A DNA stretch of 64,000 bases from Ensifer sp. BR816 (GCF_000378985.1 NZ_KB905370.1:2409006-2473005); one strand, 5' to 3'; counted from the first letter of the stretch, positions 25,914 to 34,419 are shown. Notes: generated from the letters alone by a model not told the origin. A program made the numbers and translations.

Positions 25914-26222
25914 ATGGTTTCAAATGCACTGGTCCAGACTCGGATAGATGCCGACGTCAAAGAACGCGCCACGGCGGTCCTAGAAAGCATGGGCTTGACG
26001 GTCTCTGATGCCGTTCGAATCCTATTAACCCGGACGGCGAATGAAGGCGCCCTGCCGCTGGAACTTGTCAGCCATAGTGAGGCCTATGATGCCTGGTTCC
26101 GCGCCAAGGTATTGCAGGCGCTCTCGGACACCCGATCCGACGTCGATGATGCTGATGCCGATGCGCACTTTCGCGAGCGCCGGGCGGCGGCCTTGCACAA
26201 GGCCGTGGCGGGTGACCGATGA
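25914..26222 (+). CDS. RelB/DinJ-family antitoxin
   Basis: AAGGGAG precedes the ATG. The 102-residue protein starts with a ribbon-helix-helix (LVQTRIDADVKERATAVLES, then MGLTVSDAVRILLTRTA), typical of RelB/DinJ. Its end overlaps the toxin gene by ATGA. It should neutralise the toxin and repress the operon. Confidence 0.93.
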   Translation: MVSNALVQTRIDADVKERATAVLESMGLTVSDAVRILLTRTANEGALPLELVSHSEAYDAWFRAKVLQALSDTRSDVDDADADAHFRERRAAALHKAVAGDR

Positions 26223-26512
26223 GGCTTGTCTGGGCACAGTACGCCCTTGACGATCGGGACACCATCTTCAGTCACATTGAAAGCGAGAATCCGAAGGCGG
26301 CAATCCGTGTCGACGAGGAGATCGCCCACGCAGCACGTCGCCTTCTCGACTTTCCCGAAAGTGGTCGGCCTGGCCGGGTTGCCGGAACGCGTGAGCTTGT
26401 CATCCCGCGCACGCCTTACATTGCTGCCTATGTGGTGATGGCGGACAGGGTTCGTATTCTGCGTGTGTTGCATGGCGCCCAGATGTGGCCCGACGAGCTT
26501 GACGACAAGTAG
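26219..26512 (+). CDS. RelE/ParE-family toxin
   Basis: The 97-residue protein has the RelE/ParE pattern: VWAQYALDDRDTIFSHIES, a middle RRLLDFPESGRPGRVAGTRE, and the end DRVRILRVLHGAQMWP. The sequence FPESGRPG is typical of ParE-like members, which act on gyrase, but RelE-like RNase action cannot be excluded. It is coupled to the antitoxin by a 4-base overlap. Confidence 0.93.
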   Translation: MRLVWAQYALDDRDTIFSHIESENPKAAIRVDEEIAHAARRLLDFPESGRPGRVAGTRELVIPRTPYIAAYVVMADRVRILRVLHGAQMWPDELDDK

Positions 26513-26546
26513 ACGCGGCCGCTGTCTCACCGGGAGGACTGCTCTG

Positions 26547-27017
26547 ATGGTAACTGACGCTGAGGATGATGGCACACGCGACGACGATCTCGTCTGGCGA
26601 TGGCACGACAATCTCATCTACGGGATACGGTTCGATATTGGCGATCCGGAAAGGCAAGATTGGCGCAGCGACTTGGTGTTCGACATCGACTTCATCGTCG
26701 AGTGGCTTTGTGAAGCTCCCGGGGAGGCTCGCTTCCGCGTGGCGCCAGCCACGCTGATGTTCCACGACGTCGCTGATCTGCAACTGTCCATAGATCACGG
26801 CGACAGCGAGGGGCGGACCGCGTTAAGTGAACTCTCGATCGCTAGGGTAACTCGGGAGCGTTTGGTGCGACCTTTCGAGTTTTGGCGTTGGACGATCAGC
26901 TTGAACTCGCCTTCGGGCAGCAAGATCGCGTTCTGTGCCAGCGGGTACTCCCAAATGCTCCGGGCCGATCCCCGGTTAGTCAGCGAGCAACACCTGCCGC
27001 GTGGTGAGCGCTTTTAA
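26547..27017 (+). CDS. Hypothetical protein (156 residues)
   Basis: ATG 26547 has GGGAGGA about 9 bases upstream. The acidic, tryptophan-rich protein reads DDLVWRWHDNLIYGIRFDIG near the start and VAPATLMFHDVADLQLSIDH in the middle. I recall similar unnamed proteins in rhizobia but no function. It follows the toxin gene by 34 bases, so it may share its transcript. Confidence 0.65.
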   Translation: MVTDAEDDGTRDDDLVWRWHDNLIYGIRFDIGDPERQDWRSDLVFDIDFIVEWLCEAPGEARFRVAPATLMFHDVADLQLSIDHGDSEGRTALSELSIARVTRERLVRPFEFWRWTISLNSPSGSKIAFCASGYSQMLRADPRLVSEQHLPRGERF

Positions 27018-27022
27018 GGCCA

Positions 27023-27157
27023 TTATCTGCGATCAAGTCCTCGCGACGAGACTTCCGCGATCTTTCGGTCGACCCACCCAGACAGGTTGTTCCAAAGCTG
27101 CTGATCCAGCGCGGCGGGCGCGAAAAGTTGTCTCGGATAGCCTTGCAGCGGCTCCTC
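27023..27157 (-). pseudogene. C-terminal fragment of a second nuclease-like gene
   Basis: The minus strand encodes ALDQQLWNNLSGWVDRKIAE and a short tail before TTA at 27023. This matches the end of the nuclease-like protein at 17564 (GLDQQLWTDLSEWVDQKITS) in both protein and DNA; the shared block includes 19 identical bases, CCAAAGCTGCTGATCCAG plus one. Upstream the frame closes after about 44 residues. It is the tail of a deleted paralogue, caught between two unrelated genes. Confidence 0.75.
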
Positions 27158-27230
27158 TCATCGGCTCTGGCTTGCTCAGAGCCGGCGTCTGGCGCAGGAT
27201 CAAAACTCGGAAGATTAAATGAGGGCGCCA

Positions 27231-27652
27231 ATGCGTCTGCCCAGCCATGCTATCAACAAGGCAAGCTTTCCTGAGATGTACGAGACCTGGCTCGTCGCCC
27301 CCCTTTTCGCCCATTTGCCGAAATCACCCTCGATGAGGTGAAATTATCGAAAGGCGACCGCATCCTCGACATTGCTTGCGGAACCGGGATCGTTGCGCGC
27401 GTAGCAAAGGAACGGCTTGGCGACGGCGGAAGTATCGTCGGCGTCGACGTCAGTGCCGACATGCTCGCTGTGGCGCACGCTATTACTCCGAACATCGACT
27501 GGCGTGAAGGCGACGCGAGCGCCCTGCCTCTCCGCAAGGGAGAGCATTTCGATGTTGTCGTTTGCCAACAGGGATTGCAGTTCTTCCCCGACTTGCTAAT
27601 GCCCGGCGCGGTCACCACCTGCGCCCATACCAGCAGCGCGTCTGGTCGGTAA
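27231..27652 (+). pseudogene. SAM-dependent methyltransferase, frameshifted and truncated
   Basis: ATG 27231 starts INKASFPEMYETWLVAPLF, then a base is missing near 27310 and the family sequence resumes one frame over: PFAEITLDEVKLSKGDRILD, with SAM motif DIACGTGIVARVA and DASALPLRKGEHFDVVVCQQ. After GLQFFPD the similarity stops and a stop codon follows at 27650. Both the frameshift and the loss of the C-terminal half make it inactive. Confidence 0.8.
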
Positions 27653-27653
27653 T

Positions 27654-27899
27654 CTAACGCCAGTACCTCCGCCCGCTGTCGCCCGACGACCGACCCACAA
27701 CAAAGCCGATTGCGAAGGCGAGGGCGCCGACTGTGAGCGCCAAGCCGGTTGCTGTGTATGGGTGATCCGCGGCGCCGACCACCACAGCGGTTGCTTCGCG
27801 GCTCACTGCGTCCGTGGCTGTCTTCGCTACCTTTCGGACACCGGTGGGCGGTTCGGTCGGGGTCCCGGTGAAGCCGGCGCTCAGTTCGTCTTTGGCCAT
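27654..27899 (-). CDS. Small membrane protein, DUF883/ElaB-like
   Basis: AGGAG precedes the ATG. The 81-residue protein has an alanine/threonine-rich amphipathic part (GVRKVAKTATDAVSREATAV) and one C-terminal helix, TATGLALTVGALAFAIGFVV, followed by GRSSGD. This matches the layout of ElaB/YqjD-type proteins that tie cell components to the inner membrane, often under stress. It is convergent with the broken methyltransferase, only 1 base apart. Confidence 0.65.
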   Translation of the reverse strand: MAKDELSAGFTGTPTEPPTGVRKVAKTATDAVSREATAVVVGAADHPYTATGLALTVGALAFAIGFVVGRSSGDSGRRYWR

Positions 27900-28102
27900 A
27901 TTGTTTCTCCTGCTGGGAAGGAGGAACCGTCAACGGGCGAGGAGGTTCCGGATTACAGGTTGTCGATGCCGTTCTCCTCGCCATCCCCAATTGTCGCGCT
28001 GTCCTCGAGGGAAAAGAAGATGCCGGGGATTCCGAGAAGGCTTGGGTTCGTCTGTAGGACCGTTCACGACAGCTCATCCTAGCTGGCGTTGCTCGAGGAA
28101 TA

Positions 28103-28195
28103 TCAGGCCAGGAGGATGCCGATCATGGTCGCCGCGACCATAGCGATCACCGCAGTAAGCGCAATCGAGAAGATGATACGTTGGTCGGCACTCAC
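28103..28195 (-). CDS. 30-residue membrane peptide
   Basis: GTG 28195 lies 6-7 bases behind GGAGGA and opens a 30-residue frame: SADQRIIFSIALTAVIAMVA followed by ATMIGILLA. It is one hydrophobic helix with a short polar start. The good ribosome site and clean helix argue for a real gene, but the length is too small to be sure. Confidence 0.5.
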   Translation of the reverse strand: MSADQRIIFSIALTAVIAMVAATMIGILLA

Positions 28196-28819
28196 TGCAT
28201 TTCCTCCATCGTTCACTCGAAAGAGAAACGTTCTACGAGCACGAATGTTCATCATCACAGTCCAACAACGAAGGCCGGGCGTGTCGACACCTTGCGTAAA
28301 CTAAGGCTCCTGAAACTGTATTCCTATCGCGATGACTAGCATTTTGGCTGAAGTATGTGCTGGCGCTAACCCCTGCCATCCGTCCCTCGGCCACAGAGTA
28401 GCCGTCCGTGGCGCGCTTAGCTGGTTGAACAGGTTTTGAAGCGCGTACAACCAAGTTCGCCGCCGCCCAAACGAATGTTGCCCGCTGCGCTGCAGTGGCT
28501 GCAATAGCCGCCCTCCTTTTCTTTACGCGGGCAGTCGTTTCGCCGCCGCGAGCCGCCGCAGACTAATGTCATCGTTCCCTGTGTTACAATGGATGTCCGT
28601 TCTGCCCGTCACGTAGGACTCACGGCCGAACCTCGACTGCGGGGGCGAAGGCCATAGAGCCGAGTCCCGCTCTGCAACCTCAATGGCGAACGAGAAATTT
28701 CTACCGCTGACGCCTCAGCACGAAATCCTGCGCCAGATTTTTGAGCGCCACACGATCGGCCTCGGACGGCTCCGAGGGGATGGAAGAAAAGGACTAAAGT
28801 TCCACCTGCCAGACCTGCG
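28196..28819. other. Intergenic region, no supported gene
   Basis: About 620 bases. A plus-strand frame from ATG 28683 begins MANEKFLPLTPQHEILRQIF and looks briefly protein-like, but it runs into the antisense of the next gene and has no clear ribosome site. Nothing else is seen. Confidence 0.4.
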
Positions 28820-29008
28820 TTACTCTTCCAAAAGCATTTCCATGATCTCGTCGGGTGCCTCGTGAACCTGAAGCGTCACGCAGGTCCCGCTATTAGGCGC
28901 GAAGGTAAACAGGGTAGTGCGCCGCTGCCCTTCTATTCGCTGGAAGTGGGTAACAGTGTCCATGTTGATGAATATCGGTCCGTTGCTGTCGTGCAATTCG
29001 AGCCACAT
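28820..29008 (-). CDS. Small hypothetical protein
   Basis: ATG 29008 follows GAGG. The 62-residue protein reads MWLELHDSNGPIFINMDTVT and ends EAPDEIMEMLLEE. Similar unnamed small proteins occur in rhizobia; the pattern (a short beta-rich part and an acidic helix) recalls FlbD-like proteins only loosely. No function is assigned. Confidence 0.6.
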   Translation of the reverse strand: MWLELHDSNGPIFINMDTVTHFQRIEGQRRTTLFTFAPNSGTCVTLQVHEAPDEIMEMLLEE

Positions 29009-29712
29009 GGGTTCGACCTCTCTAATGTAGCCGGACCTTGAGAATAGCATGAATCGAACTACAGCCGCCAAATCAACGCATTGGCGTCGCCTCCCCCGCC
29101 GCGTAGGTGAGGGGGCTTTCTTCGTCCCAGCACTCCGACATCCGGAGATCGGCCAATGCCCTTGCAGTATTCAACCACAGTCAGAAAGCTCAGGTCGACA
29201 CGTGGGAGTCCACGACGGCGTGCGGGTCATCTGCGCCGACCCGGGTAGCGTCACCGCGGCCAATGCGCTCGCACTGGCCGCCACGGCCTATGCAACCGTC
29301 TCGTTCGCCTGCGTAAACCCAAGGCATCGGAATAAGGAAATCATCATGAACATGTCGAAAGCCATTGCCGCAGCTGCTGGTGGCGCTCTATGGCTATCTG
29401 GCGCTCTACGCGCTCACGATCGGCCTGCTGACCTATTTCGCGCCGAAGAACCCGCAGTAACGACTAGCGGCCGGGCGATCCTGTTGCGAGCAGGACCGGC
29501 CGCCCCATCAACGGCAGATCGATGAGGTAAAGCAGGCGCAAGGGAGCGTCTACAGCCAGCGCGACATCATCCTCGACCTGAAAGGAAAACCAGCAGCGTC
29601 TGGAGCGGAAGATTGCCAGGCTTTTGGCTGCAAGCGGCGGCGCAGTGGAGCGGTGATTGCTCCGCTCGGCCCCGTCAGGTGGCGAACAACATGCACTTTC
29701 GCCACCGGCCGT
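29009..29712. other. Gap with remains of a small membrane gene
   Basis: No intact gene in about 700 bases. Between 29346 and 29460 the start MNMSKAIAAAAG (behind AAGGAA) and, one frame over, LLVALYGYLALYALTIGLLT ending YFAPKNPQ before TAA 29460 would form a small one-helix protein after a frameshift. This is low-confidence decay. Confidence 0.35.
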
Positions 29713-31251
29713 CTATAGCACGAAGTAGCCCTTCTGAAGGGTGACGGCATCGTCGAGACGGAGGGCAAAGTCGACAGCTTTGTCACCGTTCACGTCGCCG
29801 TAGATATAGGTGCCGGAGGAAGCGAGGTCGTAGCGCAGTTCGCCCATGTTGCCTTTGAACGCGGCGGTGCCGACAAAGAGGAAAGCCTGATTGCCGGCCG
29901 CCGTCGTGTTGGCATCGATAGCGCAGAGATCGATCTTGTCGGATTGCGAGGCGACGAAATCATAGATAGTATCGCGGCCAGATGAGGCGACCGTGCTTTC
30001 CGCCAACGTCCTGAACGAGAAGGTGTCGGCACCAGCGCCGCCATAGAGCCTGTCCGCCCCAGTCCCGCCATAGAGTGCGTCGTTGCCCGCTTCTCCCACT
30101 AGGGCGTCGTTGCCGCTGCTGCCATAGAGCCTATCCGATCCGCCGCCGCCGTAGAGCGTATCGTTGCCCAAGTCGCCGTTCATCGTGTCGTTGCCGGCAT
30201 AGCCATAGAGCTTGTTGGCCGCCTGGTTGCCAGTGATCGTGTCGCCGGCCGAACCTCCTTTGACGTTCTCGATCAGCGAGCGCGTATCGCCGTGATAGAG
30301 CAGCGCATTGAAAATGTTGCCGGCGGCAAAGCCGTTGTTGGAACCGCCACCGAGCCAGGCAAGCTGGTCGATGCTGAAGGTCGAGGCCTTGCCTGGACGC
30401 AGGTCGATCTTGAGGCCCGTTGTATAGGCCGAGAGGTCGTAGGTATCGCTGCCGCCGCCATCCCAGATCGTGGCGAAGACGCGATTGGCGCCTGGTGCTA
30501 TGCCGACTGCGCCATTGACGAGCGTCGCGCCGCTATTGGGCGTCCACTTATAGACCGTGTCGCCGCTGTTGGTGCTGAAATCGGCGCCGTACATTTCCTG
30601 CAGCGCAGCGATGTCGGCCATCATGAACGTTTGCGGCGCGCCGTATTGTTCGTAGTAGTAACCCTCGCCTGCTCCAACATAGCCGCTATAGGTCATGATC
30701 GAATATTCGATCGAATCGTACTGGGCAGGCAGAGGCTGGAAGGCTCCCTCTTGTTCATGCCCGTGCTTCAGGCCAAGCGCATGGCCGAGTTCGTGCATGA
30801 GCGTGTGCCAGGCATAATTTCCGGCAACCGGCTTGCTGTAGTCGTAGATGGTGCCGGCATAGGTCTTGCCAAACCAGATGTCGCCGGCTTCGGCATAGGC
30901 GCCCGGCAGATACGCCCAGGCGGTCGAGGGCAGGGTCGACTGCGCAAACCGGATTGTCGCGCTGGCTGCGCTTCCGTAGGTGAAGTCGGCATTGGTGAAG
31001 CCCTCGACGGAGAAGCCGTCATTGGCGGCCGAGCCGAAGGTTTGCTCCATCGCGAAGAGCGCGGCGTTTATCTGCGCCTGTGAGACCGCGGCAAAGCCGT
31101 TATCCTTCTCACCGCTATAGCTGTAGCTGCTCTTCGCTGTCGGAAAGGCATAGGTGATCGTCCCGGTCCAAGCATAACCCGAAAGTACGCCATCAATCAG
31201 ACTGTTGCCGGTCGTGTTCAAGGTCTTCCCGGTTTTGCCCGTACCGCTCAT
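29713..31251 (-). CDS. Serralysin-like RTX metalloprotease (M10)
   Basis: The 512-residue protein has the zinc site HELGHALGLKH (His153, Glu154, His157, His163) and the Met-turn SIMTYSG (Met186). The peptidase_M10_C part holds RTX nonapeptides at about 335-410, such as YGYAGNDTMNG and LYGGTGADRLYGGAGADTF, which bind calcium outside the cell. No signal peptide is present; such enzymes leave through a type I secretion system by a C-terminal signal, here ending in LQKGYFVL. The ABC exporter and membrane fusion protein are not in this window. No inhibitor gene is seen beside it. Confidence 0.93.
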   Translation of the reverse strand: MSGTGKTGKTLNTTGNSLIDGVLSGYAWTGTITYAFPTAKSSYSYSGEKDNGFAAVSQAQINAALFAMEQTFGSAANDGFSVEGFTNADFTYGSAASATIRFAQSTLPSTAWAYLPGAYAEAGDIWFGKTYAGTIYDYSKPVAGNYAWHTLMHELGHALGLKHGHEQEGAFQPLPAQYDSIEYSIMTYSGYVGAGEGYYYEQYGAPQTFMMADIAALQEMYGADFSTNSGDTVYKWTPNSGATLVNGAVGIAPGANRVFATIWDGGGSDTYDLSAYTTGLKIDLRPGKASTFSIDQLAWLGGGSNNGFAAGNIFNALLYHGDTRSLIENVKGGSAGDTITGNQAANKLYGYAGNDTMNGDLGNDTLYGGGGSDRLYGSSGNDALVGEAGNDALYGGTGADRLYGGAGADTFSFRTLAESTVASSGRDTIYDFVASQSDKIDLCAIDANTTAAGNQAFLFVGTAAFKGNMGELRYDLASSGTYIYGDVNGDKAVDFALRLDDAVTLQKGYFVL

Positions 31252-31693
31252 GCCAAATTCCCATCACAAAAGCGCGGGGCCATTTGCCTCGCACTTAGAA
31301 AACGCGGACCCGTGCCGGCGATGATAGGCTCTGAGTTCCTTCGAACGTCATAACGAGTTCAGCCAAATTGGAACGAAGCGGACCGTCGCGCTGATTTGCT
31401 GATCAGCGCGCGGCTTACGCTATCAATCTGCTGTCCATCTGCCTCGATAGGATCGTAGCGGAGTTTTCCGGCTGCACCACCACCGCCAACGATTGCGGGT
31501 TTTAACGGCAGCTACGCGGACTGTCCATTAGACCCGGTGGACTAGACTGTGCCAAGAGGTGGCTCATTCCAGCAAGATCGCTTGCGCTTCGCCCGCTCAG
31601 TTCGCGCCTTGCCAAGCACCTGGAATTGCCACGCCAAATGCTCTTGCCTTACTTCGAACGGCTCCTATCCTTCGATCATGAATGGAGGAGAGC
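31252..31693. other. Intergenic region with an inverted repeat
   Basis: A perfect 9-bp inverted repeat CGCGCTGAT/ATCAGCGCG with loop TTGCTG lies at 31387-31410. On the minus strand a short frame (KLRYDPIEADGQQIDSVSRA, closing at 31359) looks like the end of a lost gene. No intact gene is supported. Confidence 0.4.
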
Positions 31694-31867
31694 ATGGCAG
31701 ACAATCCGAAGAAGCAGGGTCGCGACCGCAAGCTCGCATCGACGCAGGAGCACGAAGTCGCCTATATCGTCAAAGCAGCTAAGGTCACACGGCAGAAGGC
31801 GCTGGAGGCGATCCGCGCCGCCGGTCCGAGCCGGGAAAAGGTGATGGAGTACCTCGGCAAGAAGTAG
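31694..31867 (+). CDS. DUF3606 protein
   Basis: GGAGGAG lies just before ATG 31694. The 57-residue protein, with KQGRDRKLASTQEHEVAYIV and then VTRQKALEAIRAAGPSREKV, fits DUF3606, a small basic family common in rhizobia. It probably binds nucleic acid or acts in stress; no function is proven. It converges on the zinc-ribbon gene with a 4-base gap. Confidence 0.85.
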   Translation: MADNPKKQGRDRKLASTQEHEVAYIVKAAKVTRQKALEAIRAAGPSREKVMEYLGKK

Positions 31868-31871
31868 CGGG

Positions 31872-32177
31872 TCAGGCGGGTGGTTTCGCGGTGTGTTCCT
31901 GTTGAAGTTTTTCGGCATAACCCTCGGCGGCTGGTTTTGGCATGAACATATAGACCAGGGCATCGCAGCCGAGCCCGCATCTCTGGTGCTCTCTCAGCTG
32001 CATCCGGCGATCGCAGCGCCGGCCCATCAGGTTGATAAAGTCGCGGATCGGCATGCCGGCGCCGTGCTTTTCAATCAGCCGAGCGACGTTGTAGCGGCCG
32101 CGGCGCCCGCATTGAGAACAGCTCAGGACCATGTGCGGCAGGGTGAACTCTGCCAGTGTTTTGAGCTTCTCAGGCAT
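31872..32177 (-). CDS. Cysteine-containing hypothetical protein
   Basis: CGAGGAGGATC precedes the ATG. The 101-residue protein has a CSQCGRRGRYN knuckle at about 20-30 and further cysteines in RRCDRR and HQRCGLGCD, enough for one zinc site. Similar unnamed proteins occur widely in rhizobia. It is divergent from the DNA ligase gene. Confidence 0.75.
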   Translation of the reverse strand: MPEKLKTLAEFTLPHMVLSCSQCGRRGRYNVARLIEKHGAGMPIRDFINLMGRRCDRRMQLREHQRCGLGCDALVYMFMPKPAAEGYAEKLQQEHTAKPPA

Positions 32178-32317
32178 GCGTGATCCTCCTCGCTTCGAGG
32201 TTGTCGATATCCCGCATGTCCTGAATGGCGCGCCGCTTCGCCTTCGCGTTCTGAATATGTTCTCCTCATCCGAACAGTCAATGCGACGGTTTGTCGAAGC
32301 TGTGCGTTAATGAGCGC

Positions 32318-33295
32318 ATGGCCAGAGCATCGTCGAAAAAGCCGCCCGAGATGCCTCCGCCGGATCCTATGCCGGCACGCGTAGATCCGTGTTTGGCTAC
32401 GCTCGTCGACAAGCCTCCTATCGGGCTTGAGTGGGCATTTGAGGTGAAATGGGACGGCTACCGGCTTGCCGTACACATCGAGTCCAGTCGCGTGCGGATC
32501 ATCACGCGCGGCGGCTACGACTGGACGGATCGCTTTCCCCCGATAGCGGCCGCGGCGGCACAGCTTGGAGTACAGTCTGCCATCCTCGACGGCGAGGCGG
32601 TCGTGCTCGACGATGAGGGCCGCTCCGACTTCGGCATGCTGCAGCGCGCGCTCGGCCGGCGACCCGCCTCCCACGAACCCGGCGAAATCATTCTCTTTGC
32701 TTTCGATCTCCTATATCTCGATGGTTGCGACCTGCGCCTTATGCCTCAACGGGAACGGCGGCGCCTGCTGGAGCAGGTCGTGTCCGTCGACCGGGGAGGC
32801 GCAATTCGCCTCTCGGAGGAGGTGTCCGCGGACGGTGATGAGCTGCTGCGCGTCGCCTGCGCTCACGGGATCGAGGGCATCGTCGCAAAACACCGTGAGC
32901 GCCCCTACCGCTCCGGCCGTCGTCCCGACTGGCTCAAGATCACCTGCACGCGGCGAGACAGCTTTGTGATCGTCGGTTTTGAACCGTCGACCGGTCCTGG
33001 TGCGATCGCCCGACTGCTGCTGGCTGCACGGGGAGGCGGTCAGCTCGTCTATGTTGGCGGCTGCGGAACCGGATGGACTCGCCAACAAGCCACCAACTTG
33101 CGCGAACTCCTCGAGCGGATCGCGACGGACTCGCCGGCCGTTCACCTGAAGCGCAGGGGCGCCGTGTTCACGGAGCCAGTGCTCGTCGCTGAGATCGAAT
33201 ACCGCGCCTGGACGGACGAGGGAAAGCTCAGGCATCCGTCGTTCAAGGGGATCAGGGAGAGGGCGGATGAGGGGACGATATATGAGCTCGGCTAA
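32318..33295 (+). CDS. ATP-dependent DNA ligase (LigD ligase-type)
   Basis: The 325-residue protein has the nucleotidyltransferase motif EVKWDGYR (catalytic Lys44), DGEAVVLDDEGRSDF (motif III region), EGIVAKHRERPY (motif IV) and DWLKI (motif V). An OB-fold follows, ending EYRAWTDEGKLRHPSFKGIR. It matches the ligase module of LigD alone: the polymerase and phosphoesterase modules are absent, and no Ku gene is near. It should seal nicks or ends in repair, using ATP. ATG 32318 is used; an upstream TTG at 32291 is in frame but less likely. Confidence 0.92.
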   Translation: MARASSKKPPEMPPPDPMPARVDPCLATLVDKPPIGLEWAFEVKWDGYRLAVHIESSRVRIITRGGYDWTDRFPPIAAAAAQLGVQSAILDGEAVVLDDEGRSDFGMLQRALGRRPASHEPGEIILFAFDLLYLDGCDLRLMPQRERRRLLEQVVSVDRGGAIRLSEEVSADGDELLRVACAHGIEGIVAKHRERPYRSGRRPDWLKITCTRRDSFVIVGFEPSTGPGAIARLLLAARGGGQLVYVGGCGTGWTRQQATNLRELLERIATDSPAVHLKRRGAVFTEPVLVAEIEYRAWTDEGKLRHPSFKGIRERADEGTIYELG

Positions 33296-33407
33296 CCTGC
33301 TACGCGATCATGCGCTGGCATCAAAGGAGCGGCTGGCTCTGTCAATACTCTATTCACTCGGCGAGGGATCAAGCTCACAAGGGATTGACGCAACGCCCGT
33401 TACAGAA

Positions 33408-33431
33408 GATCGCAAAATGTATCGTCGGGAA
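33408..33431 (+). repeat. Dispersed short repeat, copy 3
   Basis: Begins GATCGCAAAATGTATCGTCG, one base different from the 25777 copy, and continues GGAACT as that copy does. It lies 110 bases after the DNA ligase gene. Confidence 0.65.
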
Positions 33432-33601
33432 CTTCGAGCTCGAGCTCCGCGTCGTGGCTGAAACGTGCTTCGAAGAGTTCGGCTCGCCCAGTAGTTGCCA
33501 GCCGCGCTGGGACCTCAGTGTAGATCGAAATCGCCGTCGGAGGCCTGCCTTCATCACAAAGATTTCCGCGCCATTCTAAACGCGCTTAATCTCTTCAACG
33601 A

Positions 33602-33853
33602 TCACGGGCTGGGGTCTGCTTCGGCAATTCTCGTATGCCCGTACCAGACCACGTCGTGGGGTTCGCAACGCACTTCGATATTGAGCTCGCCACAATACAT
33701 GCTAGGCGGCAGAGTCGAGTTATGTTGGCCAGCAACGCTTGCGTGTGACGTTTCAGCACTCTGGGGTGGCACGATATGAGCTGCAAAATGCCGCCAACGG
33801 GACTCCAAGGCATAAATCGTAGCGATCGCGTCCAGAACGTGGAGTGGGAACAT
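33602..33853 (-). CDS. Doubtful small hypothetical protein
   Basis: The 83-residue frame reads MFPLHVLDAIATIYALESRW and later ELNIEVRCEPHDVVWYGHTR. The composition is protein-like, but the ribosome site (GGAAG) is weak and no family is recognised. It could be a real accessory gene or chance. Confidence 0.35.
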   Translation of the reverse strand: MFPLHVLDAIATIYALESRWRHFAAHIVPPQSAETSHASVAGQHNSTLPPSMYCGELNIEVRCEPHDVVWYGHTRIAEADPSP

Positions 33854-34095
33854 GAACTTCCGGTGAATTCTTTACTGCTACAATTCGAATTGCGACGCTT
33901 TATACCGGAGCGGGATAACCTTGCCGGAGTCAGGGAGCGAGCTGGGGTTGATCTGCGCTATGCTCAGCCAACGTAAGGACGTCTATCGTGGCATTACTTA
34001 CGATTTGGCGCTTGTTATCCGAATGCATTTTCTATACTATCGATCTTCAAGTTTTAGCACCTGTAAGATTTACTATTATCGGAAGGAGACGTCTC

Positions 34096-34419
34096 GTGTT
34101 GTTGAAACGTGTTTCCGTCCTCCTGTCGGTCTTTTTGACGGCGTGCGTGCCATCCTTCCGGTTTCCTGCACCTCCGACCCCCGAGGCAAGCAACTGTCAG
34201 AACACCCCTCCGAGTGCCGCCGAATCTGCGGACTGGAGCCGTGCACAAAGGCTCAATACACGCGAATCATACAGGGCTTTCCTCGCGAGGTATCCTCGCA
34301 GTTGCTACGCGGGCTCGGCCGTGAGCAGGATGAAGACAACGGTTCAAAAGCAACCTGTCGCCGTACGAAATTTGCCGGTTAAGTATCGGCGAGCCTGGTC
34401 CGGACGAACAGCTTACTAG
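34096..34419 (+). CDS. Small hypothetical lipoprotein
   Basis: GTG 34096 is chosen: AAGGAGA sits 6 bases upstream and the product then begins with a lipoprotein signal, LLKRVSVLLSVFLTAC (lipobox LTAC). The mature part of about 90 residues has two more cysteines and the stretch TRESYRAFLARYPRSCYAGSA, which looks like a single TPR/YfiO-type helix pair. No family is named. It precedes the fused glycosyltransferase gene by 109 bases. Confidence 0.6.
   Translation: MLLKRVSVLLSVFLTACVPSFRFPAPPTPEASNCQNTPPSAAESADWSRAQRLNTRESYRAFLARYPRSCYAGSAVSRMKTTVQKQPVAVRNLPVKYRRAWSGRTAY

Larger units (their letters stand above)
33296..34095. other. Gene-poor stretch with a dispersed repeat
   Basis: About 800 bases with lower GC than the neighbours. 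It holds one copy of the dispersed repeat (33408-33431) and one doubtful small gene on the minus strand (33602-33853). Nothing else is supported. Confidence 0.4.

Noticed and set aside
30292..31083. A 263-residue plus-strand frame opposite the metalloprotease gene
   Set aside because: It only mirrors the glycine-rich repeat and catalytic region of the protease.
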